Shown one piece after another: positions 34,225 to 45,668 of a stretch of 64,000 bases of DNA. Position 1 is the stretch's first letter. Each line of letters opens with the position of its first letter. The notes below the pieces were generated by a model. The model ran no database searches. It was not told the origin of the DNA and saw only the letters and a program-made list of their open reading frames with translations. Source of the stretch: an uncultured Aquimarina sp. (GTDB taxonomy: Bacteria; Bacteroidota; Bacteroidia; Flavobacteriales; Flavobacteriaceae); NCBI GenBank assembly GCA_947498455.1, contig CANMKK010000016.1, forward strand, positions 49,611-113,610, given 5' to 3'. A program made the position numbers and the translations under genes.

Positions 34225-37200
34225 TTAAAACTCAATATTTATACCTAAAGTATATGTTTTTGCTGGTGGGGCAGAATAATTTGCTATACCTGTTCTAACC
34301 CCAGAATTACCATTAAAATCTGCGGTTGATTCAGGGTCATAACCTTCGTAATCCGTAAATGTCAATAAATTTAAGCCACTAAAATAAAAACGAGCTTTCT
34401 GAACAAAGAATCTTTTAGTGAATTCAGGGTTGATAGTGTATCCTAATGTTATGTTTCTAAGGCGTATAAAATCGGCCTCCTGAAGGTATCTGGTAGATGC
34501 TTCTTGTCCGTTATTTTGTTCTAATCTGGCTTGAGGTACTTGAGTTATATCACCTGGGTTTTGCCATCTATCCAATTGATCAACAGTTTGGTTGTCAAAA
34601 AATCTTGCATTACCAGATTGAAACCTTCCTGCTTGATTATAGATAGAAGCTCCAAATTCTCCCTGAAATGTAAATTGAAAATCAAAATCTTTTACTTTCA
34701 TAGAATTGGTAAAACCTACCTGATAGTTAGGGAAAGGATTTCCTTTTATAATTTTACTTGCATTTGCTACATCATTAGTAGTAGTTCTATCTAAAGACCC
34801 ATTAGAGTTAACTGTATTTGTATAAAATAAAGCATCACCATTGCTAGAATCTACACCTGCATATTCATAAAGATAGAATGAAGAAATAGATTCTCCCTTT
34901 CGTATAATATTTACCCCATCAATGATGTCTCCATTAGGGAGGTCTGTTATTTCATTCTTGTTCATGGAAAATATAGTACTTGTATTCCAGATGAAAGATG
35001 GTTTGGTAATAATTCGGGCTTTTAAAGAAAATTCAATCCCTTTATTAGATAGTGAGCCTACATTTCTTGTAACCGTAGAAAAACCTGAAGTTCCGGGTAT
35101 TGGTTCATTAACAAGTAAGTCATTGGTTTCTTTTTCGTAATAATCAAACTCACCAGAGATTGTGTTGTTAAAAAGACCAAAGTCAAGACCAAAATCTACC
35201 TGAGTTGTTCTTTCCCATTTTAGGTTAGGATCTCCAATAAAAGAAGGTGTAATCGCAATTCTTTGTGCATAACTTGTAGCTGCATACAGATCTCTACTGG
35301 CAAAGTTTCCTATTCCTGCATTACCAGTAACCCCCCAACTTGCTCTTAATTTTAATTTTGATAGAGTATATGAGCTACTTAAAAAGTTCTCATTAGAAAC
35401 AATCCAAGCTCCAGAAGCTGCAGGGAACCAACCTGTTTTTGAGTTTTCTCCAAATCTTGACGATCCATCTTGACGGATACTTAGGTTAAATAAATAGGTA
35501 TCCTTGATGTCAAACTTTGATCTGGCAAAATAAGATAAAAAGTTATACTTCGTTTTGGTAGAACCACCAGTTGTGAAAAGAGCACTACTAATAGTTTGTA
35601 AATTGTCAGAAGGAAACCCGCTACCGGTAGCAAACTGATTTTTTCGGTTAGTTTCTTCAAAACTACCTCCGACTGTCATAGAAAAGTTAAAGTTTTCTCC
35701 AAATTTCTTCTTATAATTAAAGTAATTGGTTAAGATATATCTTTCTGTTATTGTATTGTTAACGATTCCGAATCCATTTATTGAGGCAGACTCTGTTAGG
35801 CTACCAGAAAAACGTTCTGCATTTTGATTGTTAGCATCATATCCTATTTCTGATCTAAACTTAAAAGAAGGAAGAAAATAATGTTCTCCATAAACGTTTA
35901 GCGTAGTTCTCCAGATATCAGTAACAAATCTTCCTGTTTGTTCTTGTCCTAAGAAGTTTGCATATAGCGTAGATAATGGATCGACATTTGCAGTTCCATC
36001 ATCTAATAGGGCAGGAGTTAGTGGTGATTGCGCTATAGATTGAAGAGGTGAAATAAATGTATTGTCATTAGATAATCTGTCAATGGTTATTTTAGAAAGA
36101 CTTATATTAAATCCAGCAGATGTTTTTTCAGAAATATCCGTATCTACTTTTCCCCTTAGTGTATATCTATCTAATTCATTACCACGGATAATACCTTCGG
36201 TTTTATCATAAGAAGTAGAGAAGTAATATTTAACTTTTTCGGTACCTCCAGAAGCTGATAAATTTATATTTCTAGTATTTCCACTAACTAAAGCAAGATC
36301 TTGCCAATCTGTATCGACATTTCCATTTCTCCAATCTTTTCCTAAAGCTAATTGGTCAAATTTGGTTTCTATTTCGGCAGTTGTAAGCCCACTGTTTAAT
36401 GCTGCTTCTGTAAATAGCTCGACATATTGTTCCGCATTTAGCATTTCCTTTCTATGAGTCGCTTCGCTCCAACCTGTAGAATTAGAAAAAGTGATTTTGG
36501 TTTTGTTTGCTTTTCCTTGTTTAGTGGTAATTATAATTACCCCATTTGTACCCCTGGCACCATAAATAGCTGCAGATGATGCATCTTTAAGAAAATCAAT
36601 AGATTCAATATCTGATGTATTTAGTCCTATTAATGGATTGATTGGTGAATTATTAATAGATTCATCATCATTAATAACAGGAACTCCATCTATAACATAT
36701 AAAGGTTCTTGAGAAGCTCCAATGGTAGAGATACCTCTAATACGTACTTTAATCCCTGATTCTACCTTACCACTAATTTGAGTAATCTGTACTCCCGAAA
36801 TTTTACTGGTCATAACTGATTGTAGTCCTGGAGAAGGGATGTCTTCAATATCACTAGATCTTATGGTAGATATACTGGCAGTAACCCTTTTTTTGGAACT
36901 TGAGCCATAACCAATAACTACAATCTGATCAAGACCGCTAATATCTGTCTGAAGTGTAATATTAATTTTGGACGTATCCTCGATAGTTACCCTTTGAGTT
37001 GTGTAACCCAAATATGAAAAAACAAGGACACTTCCTTTTTTCGCAGGGATTTCGTAACGTCCATCAAAATCAGTTTGTACCCCTTTTTTAGTTCCGCTAA
37101 TGATTATGTTAGCTCCAGGTAAAGGAACTTCGTTTTCATCGTAAACAACTCCAGAAATGTTTAGTTCTTCGGATTCTTGTCCTATTAAGCTATTAGAAAT

Positions 37201-37248
37201 AAGAAATACGCTTAATACTAATAATGTAAGTTTGGTTAAGTTTTTCAT
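34225..37248 (-). CDS. SusC/RagA-family TonB-linked outer-membrane transporter
   Basis: The 1007-residue protein has a signal peptide, a carboxypeptidase-like domain (about 28-105, SGVVYDENEVPLPGANI) and the motif VVIGYGSSSKK. A plug domain follows with the SusC signature DASSAAIYGARGTNGVI, then a long beta-barrel ending LGINIEF. It imports a macromolecular nutrient across the outer membrane with TonB energy, paired with the SusD lipoprotein downstream. No sensor or sigma/anti-sigma pair lies beside it. A candidate -7 box is just upstream of the start. Confidence 0.95.
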   Translation of the reverse strand: MKNLTKLTLLVLSVFLISNSLIGQESEELNISGVVYDENEVPLPGANIIISGTKKGVQTDFDGRYEIPAKKGSVLVFSYLGYTTQRVTIEDTSKINITLQTDISGLDQIVVIGYGSSSKKRVTASISTIRSSDIEDIPSPGLQSVMTSKISGVQITQISGKVESGIKVRIRGISTIGASQEPLYVIDGVPVINDDESINNSPINPLIGLNTSDIESIDFLKDASSAAIYGARGTNGVIIITTKQGKANKTKITFSNSTGWSEATHRKEMLNAEQYVELFTEAALNSGLTTAEIETKFDQLALGKDWRNGNVDTDWQDLALVSGNTRNINLSASGGTEKVKYYFSTSYDKTEGIIRGNELDRYTLRGKVDTDISEKTSAGFNISLSKITIDRLSNDNTFISPLQSIAQSPLTPALLDDGTANVDPLSTLYANFLGQEQTGRFVTDIWRTTLNVYGEHYFLPSFKFRSEIGYDANNQNAERFSGSLTESASINGFGIVNNTITERYILTNYFNYKKKFGENFNFSMTVGGSFEETNRKNQFATGSGFPSDNLQTISSALFTTGGSTKTKYNFLSYFARSKFDIKDTYLFNLSIRQDGSSRFGENSKTGWFPAASGAWIVSNENFLSSSYTLSKLKLRASWGVTGNAGIGNFASRDLYAATSYAQRIAITPSFIGDPNLKWERTTQVDFGLDFGLFNNTISGEFDYYEKETNDLLVNEPIPGTSGFSTVTRNVGSLSNKGIEFSLKARIITKPSFIWNTSTIFSMNKNEITDLPNGDIIDGVNIIRKGESISSFYLYEYAGVDSSNGDALFYTNTVNSNGSLDRTTTNDVANASKIIKGNPFPNYQVGFTNSMKVKDFDFQFTFQGEFGASIYNQAGRFQSGNARFFDNQTVDQLDRWQNPGDITQVPQARLEQNNGQEASTRYLQEADFIRLRNITLGYTINPEFTKRFFVQKARFYFSGLNLLTFTDYEGYDPESTADFNGNSGVRTGIANYSAPPAKTYTLGINIEF

Positions 37249-37273
37249 GCAAAAAGCAATTTGATTTGGGCTG

Positions 37274-37281
37274 CAAAATTA
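37274..37281 (-). promoter_or_regulatory. Candidate -7 box of the susCD operon
   Basis: On the minus strand it reads TAATTTTG (TAnnTTTG), ending 25 bases before the susC ATG. I see no TTG at the ideal -33 distance, so support is partial. Confidence 0.45.
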
Positions 37282-37536
37282 TGGTATTCTATGGTTAGAA
37301 CCCATTCTTACAACGTATTATGCTTTGTTTGCGCATGGGGTTGTATTGAAATAATTCATCTTTATAGCGATTAAAGTTGTCTTATTGTTAATAAAAATCG
37401 CTATAAAGGTTATTATTTTTATCAAAATGTTAAAATAAGTAGGATAATGACAAAAATTAAAAAATCGTTTAAGCGATTATTTTTGCCGATGAACAACTCT
37501 TTTAGGTGAAAATGTAATGCCTTTTCACTCAATAAT

Positions 37537-38250
37537 TTATCTATCTTGTAATGCAAATACTTTTCTTAATAAGTCTGTAGTTCTGGAACTTAGCTTAGTT
37601 CGGATTTCACCCTCTTCTATAGCTATCATTTTATAAACACCACTTAATGCTTCTCCCGTAACATAATCTGTTAGATTCGGATTTACATTATTAGTAAGAG
37701 GTATGGAGTTATACTTGTTTATAATATTAGACCAAACTTGATCAGCACCAACTTTGGAAAGAGATTTTTCAATAACAGGGCTGAATTTTCCATAAAGAGC
37801 TGTACTTGTAGCCTTTTTTAGATATTGTGTAGCCGAATCATTGGTTCCTAATAAAATTTGTTTGGCATCATTAAATGTTATTTGTTGAACCGCATTTACA
37901 AATATAGGAGTAGCCTGTTTTACAGCATCTTCGGCAGCTCTATTAAGAACTTTAAGACCTTCGTCTGCAAGTTTGCCTAATCCAACTTTTCTAAGGGTTT
38001 TGTCTACCTTCTGTAATTCTTCTGGTAATACAATTTTTACCAATTGGTTTCTGAAAAATCCATCTTTTTGGGTAAGTTTTGTAACTTGTTTGTCAATGCC
38101 CTTATCTAATGCTTGTCTAAGTCCATTACCAATGTCAATATTGCTAATCCCCAAAGTTCCGGTTTCTTGAGGTAAACTCTCAATTACTTGTTGTAATTCG
38201 GCACAACCGGTTGTAACAATAATACATAATAATGCTATTAGCTTTTTCAT
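37537..38250 (-). CDS. DUF4197 family lipoprotein
   Basis: The 237-residue product (ATG at 38250; an upstream start at 38274 gives an unlikely leader) begins MKKLIALLCIIVTTGC, a lipoprotein signal with Cys16. The mature part is mostly helical, with IGNGLRQALDKGIDKQV and QDGFFRNQLVKIVLPEEL, typical of DUF4197. Biochemical role unknown; probably periplasm-facing. It stands alone between susC and purU on the same strand. Confidence 0.85.
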   Translation of the reverse strand: MKKLIALLCIIVTTGCAELQQVIESLPQETGTLGISNIDIGNGLRQALDKGIDKQVTKLTQKDGFFRNQLVKIVLPEELQKVDKTLRKVGLGKLADEGLKVLNRAAEDAVKQATPIFVNAVQQITFNDAKQILLGTNDSATQYLKKATSTALYGKFSPVIEKSLSKVGADQVWSNIINKYNSIPLTNNVNPNLTDYVTGEALSGVYKMIAIEEGEIRTKLSSRTTDLLRKVFALQDR

Positions 38251-38367
38251 TTTTTTTCTTTTTATACTTATCAAATGAGTAAGATGATAATTAGTACCTC
38301 TTCCAATTAACTAGGACTGACAATTACGGATGTTCCATTATAAATTCGGCATAAATTTAAGCATTCG

Positions 38368-39222
38368 CTAGGAAAAAATAACTGTTTTATTGTCATAAAC
38401 TAATACTTTTCTTTCTATATGGCATTTGATAGCGCGAGACAATACGATTTTTTCTAAGTCTCGCCCCTTTAGGATAAAATCATTAACGTTATGAATATGA
38501 GATACTTTAGCTACCTCTTGTTCTATGATTGGCCCCTCGTCTAGATCCGAAGTTACGTAATGACTGGTAGCTCCAATAATTTTTACTCCTCGTTTATAGG
38601 CAGAATGATAAGGTTTCGCTCCCGGAAAAGCGGGTAAGAATGAATGATGAATGTTTATAATTTTATTCGGAAATTGATCTACAAAATTGCTTGAGAGTAT
38701 TTGCATGTACCTTGCTAATACGACAAAATCAATATTATATTTTTTCAGAAATTCTAATTGTTTTGCTTCGGCTTGTTTTTTAGAAGAGCTATTAATTGGT
38801 ATGTGAACAAAAGGGATACTAAAGCCTTTAGCGATGGGTTTAAGGTTAGGGTGATTGCTAATTATAATAGGAATATTAGCCTTAAGTTCCCCAGAGGCAT
38901 GCCTTCCTAGAATATCATATAGGCAGTGATCATATTTAGAAACGAAAAGAGCTATATTCAATTTCTTTTCGGTATTATACATTTGCCAGTTGATCTTAAA
39001 ACTGTTAGCAACTATTTTATCAAATGAATCTTTAAAGGCGGCTAATTTTTTTTCGTCTGTATCAAATTCACATTCTAACCTCATAAAAAACTCCCCAAGT
39101 TCACGATCTACATGTTGATCTATGTACATGATATTACCTTTTTTAGCTAAGATAAAATTCGTTATGGCAGCTATAATTCCTTTTCTATCGGGACAGTGGA
39201 TAAGTAAGGTTACATTTTTCAT
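38368..39222 (-). CDS. purU: Formyltetrahydrofolate deformylase
   Basis: The 284 residues contain an ACT domain (about 3-80, LLIHCPDRKGIIAAIT) and a formyltransferase-fold hydrolase domain. Catalytic cues are INIHHSFLPAFPGAKPYH and TSDLDEGPIIEQE. It hydrolyses 10-formyl-THF to THF and formate, balancing one-carbon pools and supplying formate for purine synthesis. It has the usual PurU length and is transcribed alone. Confidence 0.96.
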   Translation of the reverse strand: MKNVTLLIHCPDRKGIIAAITNFILAKKGNIMYIDQHVDRELGEFFMRLECEFDTDEKKLAAFKDSFDKIVANSFKINWQMYNTEKKLNIALFVSKYDHCLYDILGRHASGELKANIPIIISNHPNLKPIAKGFSIPFVHIPINSSSKKQAEAKQLEFLKKYNIDFVVLARYMQILSSNFVDQFPNKIINIHHSFLPAFPGAKPYHSAYKRGVKIIGATSHYVTSDLDEGPIIEQEVAKVSHIHNVNDFILKGRDLEKIVLSRAIKCHIERKVLVYDNKTVIFS

Positions 39223-39419
39223 AAATACACCAAATTTGATAATTGCGTTATATCCATAAACTTACTATTAAAGAAGAGATTTTTCTTTTAAATCAAAGGC
39301 ATATTTTTAATGGAATAGTATTTTTAGGTGATTGATAATATGAAGAAGTTTTTTTTTCTTTTTCGTAAATTAAATAGATTTATTTTATTGTAAATCAAAT
39401 TTTTGCCTATAGCAGGGTG

Positions 39420-39459
39420 GCGATTTTGATTCATAAGTTTAGGATGCTAATGTTACTTT
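39420..39459. repeat. Dispersed intergenic repeat, family 1, copy b
   Basis: Matches 11505-11544 in the same orientation with a few mismatches (GCGATTTTGATTC..., AGGATGCTAATG). Confidence 0.6.
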
Positions 39460-39633
39460 TTGGTTCAGATAAAAAAGAAAACCTGGGATAGTACTTATAT
39501 CAATTGTGCTGCTAAGCAGAAGTAGCGTTATTTATGTATTTTATTTTGAAACATGTACTAAAAAGAAACAATTTTAGTTGATAATTTCATTTTAGAAATG
39601 GTACTACTTCAATTTGGGTAAAAACGTGTTTAG

Positions 39634-39662
39634 TACGAATTTCGTATCCATAAATCGTATAA
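39634..39662. repeat. Dispersed intergenic repeat, family 3, copy a (inverted)
   Basis: Its reverse complement (ATACGATTTATGGATACGAA) matches 53706-53735 with about one mismatch. Short pieces recur near 16431 and 53871. The ends (ACGA...TCGT) are partly palindromic. Confidence 0.55.
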
Positions 39663-39860
39663 CAGTTGTGTTAATAATGTAATGATCGTTTTTTTGAGAT
39701 TATTTATGATTATATTCTGGATAAAGAAAGGATTCATATAAATTTGAACAATAAATAACGGATTAGTGTATACGGTTATATGAATTATATAATTCTAAAA
39801 AAATAATCGATTTATATGCGTATTTCGTAAATTTGAAAACTTTAAAAACTCATATTGTAC

Positions 39861-42800
39861 ATGGAACATATACCACCTTATATACCTAAGAATAAAGTTA
39901 GAATTGTAACAGCAGCATCCTTATTTGATGGACATGATGCAGCAATTAATATAATGAGACGTATCATACAATCTACAGGCGTAGAAGTTATACATTTAGG
40001 ACATGATAGAAGTGTGGAAGAAGTAGTAAACTGTGCAATACAAGAAGATGCGAATGCTATTGCCTTGACTTCTTATCAAGGAGGTCATAACGAGTATTTC
40101 AAATATATGTATGACTTATTAAAGGAGAAAGGAGCTACGCATATTAAAATATTTGGTGGCGGTGGAGGTGTTATTCTTCCTGAAGAAATACAGGAGTTAA
40201 TGGAGTATGGAGTTACTCGGATATATTCTCCTGATGATGGAAGAGAACTTGGATTACAAGGAATGATTAATGATTTGGTAGAACAATCTGATTTTCCTAT
40301 TGGAGATAGTCTTAATGGAGAGGTAGAATATCTTACCCAAAAAAAGATTGGAGCCATAGCCCGAATTATCTCTGCAGCAGAAAATTTTCCGGAGGTAGCA
40401 AAGGCAACATTAGATAAAATTCATAAAAAGAATAAAAATACCCAAATACCTGTTTTAGGGATTACAGGAACAGGAGGAGCAGGTAAATCATCATTAGTAG
40501 ATGAATTGGTACGTCGCTTTTTACTGGACTTTCCGGATAAAACAATAGGACTGATATCTGTCGATCCGTCAAAGCGAAAAACTGGAGGAGCTTTATTAGG
40601 AGATCGTATTCGTATGAATGCAATCAATTCTCCTAGGGTATATATGCGTTCATTAGCAACCCGACAATCAAATCTGGCTTTGTCTAAATATGTTGCAGAA
40701 GCTATAGAAGTATTAAAAGCAGCAGAATTTGATCTGATAATTTTGGAAACTTCAGGTATTGGACAATCGGATACTGAAATTTTAGATCATAGTGATACTT
40801 CTTTATATGTTATGACTCCCGAGTTTGGGGCAGCTACTCAGTTGGAAAAAATTGATATGCTGGATTTTGCAGATATTGTAGCCATCAATAAATTTGATAA
40901 AAGAGGAGCTCTTGATGCATTACGGGATGTTAAAAGACAGTACATGCGTAATCATCAACTATGGGATATCTCGCAAGATGATTTACCAGTATTCGGAACC
41001 ATAGCTTCTCAGTTTAACGATCCAGGAATGAACACGCTTTATAAAGCGATCATGGATACATTAGTAGAGAAGACAAACGCAAATCTAAAATCCAATTTCC
41101 ATATTTCTAAGGAAATGTCAGAGAAAGTGTTTGTAATTCCTCCGAGTAGGACACGATATTTATCCGAAATATCTGAAAATAATAGAACATATGATAAAAC
41201 AGCTAATAAGCAGGCAGAAGTAGCTCAGAAGCTATTCGGGATATATAAAACTATTTGTAGTGTAACGAATCAGAAGTTCCTTAATCTATCTAAAAATGGA
41301 ATAGACGAAGATGATATTGCTAAGAACAAGAATGAGGAAAATGCTGATTTTTTAAAACTATTAACTGCAGCGTTCGATAAAGAAAAACTGAATTTAGATC
41401 CTCATAATTGGGGAATTATAACTGGATGGGTTGCTAAAGTTCAGAAGTATAAGGATCCTGTTTATTCTTTTAAGGTTAGAGATCGAGAAATTAAGATTGA
41501 AACACATACAGAATCTTTGTCACATACTAGTATTCCTAAAGTAGCATTACCTAAATATGAAGCTTGGGGAGATATTCTTACGTGGTGTTTACAAGAAAAT
41601 GTACCTGGAGAATTTCCTTTTGCGTCAGGCTTATATCCTTTTAAACGTACAGGAGAAGACCCTACCCGAATGTTTGCAGGAGAAGGAGGACCAGAAAGGA
41701 CAAATCGCCGTTTTCATTATGTGAGTATTGGAATGCCCGCAAAGCGCTTATCTACAGCATTTGATTCAGTAACATTGTATGGTAATGATCCAGATAGTAG
41801 ACCTGATATCTATGGAAAAATTGGTAATGCTGGAGTGTCGGTTTGTTGTTTGGATGATGCCAAAAAATTATATTCTGGTTTTGATCTTACACATGCTATG
41901 ACATCCGTGAGTATGACAATTAATGGACCCGCTCCGATGATGTTAGCATTTTTTATGAATGCAGCTATTGATCAAAATTGCGAAAAGTATATTAAAGAAA
42001 ATGGGCTTGAAAGTGAAATTGAAGCTAAGATTAAAAAAATATATGAAGAAAAAGGAGTAAAACGCCCAGCGTATCAAGGAGATCTTCCCGAAGGGAATGA
42101 TGGATTAGGTTTATTTTTACTTGGTGTTACAGGAGATCAGGTACTACCGTCTGATATCTACGAAGAAATAAAAACAAAGACATTAACAACCGTTAGAGGT
42201 ACAATTCAGGCAGATATTCTAAAAGAAGATCAAGCCCAGAATACTTGTATTTTCTCTACTGAATTTGCCTTGCGTTTAATGGGAGATGTGCAGGAATATT
42301 TTATAGAAAGAGAAGTACGTAATTTTTATTCTGTTTCTATTTCGGGCTATCATATTGCAGAAGCAGGAGCAAATCCTATTACACAATTAGCCTTAACCTT
42401 GTCTAATGGATTTACATATGTAGAATATTACCTTAGTAGAGGGATGGATATTAATAAATTCGGACCTAATCTATCTTTTTTCTTTTCTAATGGAATAGAT
42501 CCCGAATATGCTGTAATAGGTAGAGTAGCCCGCAAGATATGGGCAAAAGCACTAAAGTATAAATATGGTGCGAATCCCAGAGCACAAATGCTTAAATATC
42601 ATATCCAAACTTCAGGAAGATCTTTACACGCTCAGGAAATTGATTTTAATGATATTAGAACAACGCTACAAGCGTTATATGCTATCTATGATAACTGTAA
42701 TTCATTGCATACCAATGCTTATGATGAAGCAATTACTACACCTACAGAAGAGTCCGTTCGAAGAGCAATGGCTATTCAATTAATTATTAATAAAGAATTA

Positions 42801-43295
42801 GGGTTAACTAAAAATGAAAACCCAATTCAAGGATCTTTTATCATAGAAGAGCTAACGGATCTTGTGGAAGAAGCGGTACTAACAGAATTCGATAGAATTA
42901 CAGAAAGAGGAGGAGTTCTTGGGGCTATGGAAACTATGTATCAACGGAGTAAGATACAAGAGGAAAGTCTATATTATGAAACATTAAAGCATAATGGTCA
43001 GTTTCCTATTATTGGAGTTAACACATTTTTAAGCTCCAAAGGTTCTCCAACAGAAACCCCGGGAGAGGTTATCAGAGCAACAGAAGAAGAAAAGAAATAT
43101 CAAATTACCATGTTGGAGCAGCTGCACAAAGGAAGTGCGGATCAAACTCCTGAAATATTAAGGGATTTACAACAAAAAGCAATTAATAATCAGAATATTT
43201 TTGAGTCCTTAATGGAGGCTTGTAAAAAATGCTCTTTAGGGCAAATTACCGCTTCATTATTTGAAGTTGGAGGACAATATAGAAGGAATATGTAA
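39861..43295 (+). CDS. icmF: Fused cobalamin-dependent acyl-CoA mutase, IcmF type
   Basis: The 1144-residue protein has the three parts of IcmF in order. First is a B12-binding domain (about 10-140, [12 protein letters not shown], and the loop FGGGGGVI). Next is a MeaB-like GTPase chaperone (about 165-430, P-loop GTGGAGKSS, then NKFDKRGA). Last is an acyl-CoA mutase barrel (about 560-1140, [15 protein letters not shown] region [13 protein letters not shown]). It should interconvert isobutyryl-CoA and butyryl-CoA or a related branched pair with adenosylcobalamin, using GTP to guard cofactor loading. I prefer the ATG at 39861 over a TTG six bases upstream. The gene stands alone behind a long repeat-bearing upstream region. 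Confidence 0.93.
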   Translation: MEHIPPYIPKNKVRIVTAASLFDGHDAAINIMRRIIQSTGVEVIHLGHDRSVEEVVNCAIQEDANAIALTSYQGGHNEYFKYMYDLLKEKGATHIKIFGGGGGVILPEEIQELMEYGVTRIYSPDDGRELGLQGMINDLVEQSDFPIGDSLNGEVEYLTQKKIGAIARIISAAENFPEVAKATLDKIHKKNKNTQIPVLGITGTGGAGKSSLVDELVRRFLLDFPDKTIGLISVDPSKRKTGGALLGDRIRMNAINSPRVYMRSLATRQSNLALSKYVAEAIEVLKAAEFDLIILETSGIGQSDTEILDHSDTSLYVMTPEFGAATQLEKIDMLDFADIVAINKFDKRGALDALRDVKRQYMRNHQLWDISQDDLPVFGTIASQFNDPGMNTLYKAIMDTLVEKTNANLKSNFHISKEMSEKVFVIPPSRTRYLSEISENNRTYDKTANKQAEVAQKLFGIYKTICSVTNQKFLNLSKNGIDEDDIAKNKNEENADFLKLLTAAFDKEKLNLDPHNWGIITGWVAKVQKYKDPVYSFKVRDREIKIETHTESLSHTSIPKVALPKYEAWGDILTWCLQENVPGEFPFASGLYPFKRTGEDPTRMFAGEGGPERTNRRFHYVSIGMPAKRLSTAFDSVTLYGNDPDSRPDIYGKIGNAGVSVCCLDDAKKLYSGFDLTHAMTSVSMTINGPAPMMLAFFMNAAIDQNCEKYIKENGLESEIEAKIKKIYEEKGVKRPAYQGDLPEGNDGLGLFLLGVTGDQVLPSDIYEEIKTKTLTTVRGTIQADILKEDQAQNTCIFSTEFALRLMGDVQEYFIEREVRNFYSVSISGYHIAEAGANPITQLALTLSNGFTYVEYYLSRGMDINKFGPNLSFFFSNGIDPEYAVIGRVARKIWAKALKYKYGANPRAQMLKYHIQTSGRSLHAQEIDFNDIRTTLQALYAIYDNCNSLHTNAYDEAITTPTEESVRRAMAIQLIINKELGLTKNENPIQGSFIIEELTDLVEEAVLTEFDRITERGGVLGAMETMYQRSKIQEESLYYETLKHNGQFPIIGVNTFLSSKGSPTETPGEVIRATEEEKKYQITMLEQLHKGSADQTPEILRDLQQKAINNQNIFESLMEACKKCSLGQITASLFEVGGQYRRNM

Positions 43296-43409
43296 GTTGT
43301 CATCGATTTTCTGAATAGCTCTTCTAAAGTATGAACATGATTACGTTTTTATGTAGAGAACCCTTTGGCTAGATTTTTGATTAACGGTATTGAATCTAAA
43401 TATCTGTAA

Positions 43410-44609
43410 ATGAATCTTTATAAAACCAATCAATTACTTGTACTAATTTCCTTTATTTGTTTTTCTGGGATATCTCAGAAAAAACAAATTATGGTTATTG
43501 ACGAACTTACAAATGAGCCAATAGAAGGTGTTCATATACTGTACTCTACTTTAGAAGAAGGATCCTATACCAATGCAGATGGTTTAGCAACTATTATTGT
43601 TAAAGATGAATACCTGACTATTTCTCATCTTAATTATAAGGATTTGACAATTCTACCCAATGAGATAGGGGTATTAAAGAGTGTCAAACTATCTCCGGTT
43701 GAGATGCAATTGGATGAAGTAGTTGTTCATACATTTAATCTTAAAAAAGCATTACAATACGTATTAGATAATTATTATACATTGTATGTAGATTATCCTA
43801 CCGAAAAAGAGTGTTCATTTAAGGAAACGCTTATTGTAGATGAAAAAATACATCGTTTAATTCTGTCAGAACTTAAGATATGGACGAAAGATGCAGGTTT
43901 TAATAATCGAAAATTAGAAAAAAATATAAAACTTAAACTGGGAACAGTTAGTCATAGTAAGAACGTTCCTTTGATTTTTGATACCAATGAAAAAGGAGAT
44001 TCTAACCCAGAGTCAAGCGGACATATTGTTACTAAGAGTTTATTGGCAACTTCTTATTTAGATATTGCTATACAAGGATTTTTAAAGGCTTCAGGTACTA
44101 TCGAACAAATGGTTGAAGTTTCTTCTCCAGATATAATTGTGGTTTCATATACTACAGATTGGAAAAATAATAATGAAGTAGCAAATCGGACAAGAGGCAA
44201 AATCGTTTTTGATAAAAAGACAAAAGCAATTATTGAATTTGTAAAGGAGATTGAATTACAAAATAAAATTGAAAAAAAGACTTCAACTTTTTCTAATAAA
44301 GAATATCAATTCGAAACAAAAAGGCAGGTGATCTCATATAATTTTGCAAAAAAAGAAGATAAAAAATATAGTTTAAGCAGGTTCAGTATTATAGCAGACG
44401 GATATTTATCTTTTGAAGATAACACACATAATTTTGTGTTTAATAATAATCTTTTTGTTCTAAAAGAAACTAAAAAGAGGAGATTTGGAGCAGATAATTT
44501 GATTGATTTAGAGCTACCTATTTATAAAATGTTACCCTCTAATGTTAATAATTCTAACACAATAGTGTTGACTGCACAAGAAAGACAATTTTTAGAATCG
44601 CGAGATTGA
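43410..44609 (+). CDS. Exported protein with carboxypeptidase-like regulatory domain
   Basis: The 399-residue protein has a signal peptide (about 1-22, ending SGISQ) and a CarboxypepD_reg-like beta-sandwich (about 25-105: DELTNEPIEGVHILYST, then DEVVVH). A long beta-rich C-terminal region of unknown role follows. This layout is common in Bacteroidetes cell-envelope proteins. It lies 114 bases after the mutase gene without a clear functional link. Confidence 0.75.
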   Translation: MNLYKTNQLLVLISFICFSGISQKKQIMVIDELTNEPIEGVHILYSTLEEGSYTNADGLATIIVKDEYLTISHLNYKDLTILPNEIGVLKSVKLSPVEMQLDEVVVHTFNLKKALQYVLDNYYTLYVDYPTEKECSFKETLIVDEKIHRLILSELKIWTKDAGFNNRKLEKNIKLKLGTVSHSKNVPLIFDTNEKGDSNPESSGHIVTKSLLATSYLDIAIQGFLKASGTIEQMVEVSSPDIIVVSYTTDWKNNNEVANRTRGKIVFDKKTKAIIEFVKEIELQNKIEKKTSTFSNKEYQFETKRQVISYNFAKKEDKKYSLSRFSIIADGYLSFEDNTHNFVFNNNLFVLKETKKRRFGADNLIDLELPIYKMLPSNVNNSNTIVLTAQERQFLESRD

Positions 44610-44651
44610 TTTATTTTTAATAAGAGAATAATGATATAAAATCTAAACTTT

Positions 44652-45035
44652 TTATAAGCTCATCATCCAGTTGTATTGTAATCGTTTAAATTTTTTAAGC
44701 TCTTTACGAAGAAGAATTAAAAACTCTTTTCCGTTACTATTAGTCTGTTCTAGACGCTCACAGTTTTTGTATAATTTGTTAGTAAGAGAGATTAAAGAAT
44801 TAGCTTGTTCTATACGATCATTCTGAAATATTTGATTTTCGGCATTCATAATTTTAGGAACTAATGAGTCCGATTGTCTAATAATGTCCCCTGTGAAATA
44901 AATATTAGGATCCTCATTACCATTATTTTGTAATGGAGCAAGGTCATAAATAAGATAATTAGATATGCGATGAGACAGCGTAAATATCTCTCTCGCTTTT
45001 TTATAGAGCTTTTTATTTCGTGGTTGTGGTCTCAT
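44652..45035 (-). CDS. Helical hypothetical protein (127 aa)
   Basis: From the ATG at 45035 (a TTG lies nine bases further up) the product is Lys/Asn-rich and almost wholly helical, for example KKLYKKAREIFTLSHRISNY and NSLISLTNKLYKNCERLEQ. It could be a small helical bundle. No signal peptide, no recognised family. It is convergent with the exported protein gene and divergent from the Lrp regulator. Confidence 0.6.
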   Translation of the reverse strand: MRPQPRNKKLYKKAREIFTLSHRISNYLIYDLAPLQNNGNEDPNIYFTGDIIRQSDSLVPKIMNAENQIFQNDRIEQANSLISLTNKLYKNCERLEQTNSNGKEFLILLRKELKKFKRLQYNWMMSL

Positions 45036-45146
45036 AGTAATCAAGTATCCAAAATTAATCGTAATTCTAGAGATATATATTTATAATTTAATGTAAAAAG
45101 GTTAATTTTACTTAAAAATTAAGGAATAAATACTTTTTGGTTTAAA

Positions 45147-45599
45147 ATGGAAATAGACTCGACAAATTGGAAAATACTACAATGTCTTCAGAAAAATGCT
45201 AGATTTAGTAATACTGAAATTGGTAGGAAAGTAGGGTTAAGTTCACCAGCTGTTGCTGAACGAATAAAAAGAATGGAGGATTATGGAGTAATCGAAGGAT
45301 ATACAACTAAAGTGTCTTATGTAAAAACAGGCTACCAATTAAAGGCAATAATTACATTGCGAGCATTTATGGGAAGGTTAAAACCTTTTTTAATTAAGGT
45401 GCCAGAGTTTAAAGAAGTACTTAGTTGTTATAGAATCACCGGAAATGAAAATATCATTATGGAGGTAGTTTTACATGATCAGATCCATCTTCAGGAGTTT
45501 ATTGATAGATTGATTACATATGGAGAAGCGAAGACTCATATAATTTTATCTAATCTGGTAGAGAATAATCCTATCGTCAACACATTGGATCTCGACTAG
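45147..45599 (+). CDS. Lrp/AsnC-family transcriptional regulator
   Basis: The 150 residues have an N-terminal winged HTH (LQKNARFSNTEIGRKVGLSS, then VAERIKRMEDYGVI) and a C-terminal RAM/AsnC effector domain (YRITGNENIIMEVV). Such regulators respond to amino acids. Regulated targets are not evident. The threonine dehydratase 2.2 kb downstream is one possibility only. Confidence 0.92.
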   Translation: MEIDSTNWKILQCLQKNARFSNTEIGRKVGLSSPAVAERIKRMEDYGVIEGYTTKVSYVKTGYQLKAIITLRAFMGRLKPFLIKVPEFKEVLSCYRITGNENIIMEVVLHDQIHLQEFIDRLITYGEAKTHIILSNLVENNPIVNTLDLD

Positions 45600-45668
45600 T
45601 TTTCTAAATTAAAAGATAAAATTTTGGCATGATATTTGTTTTATATATTAAAAATAAATTTACATTCT

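Larger units (their letters stand above)
39223..39860. other. Intergenic region upstream of the mutase gene, with dispersed repeats
   Basis: About 640 bases between divergent genes. It holds dispersed repeat family 1 (39420-39459) and family 3 (39634-39662), plus a related ATCGATTTATATGCGTATTTC piece near 39807. No gene is seen. Confidence 0.5.
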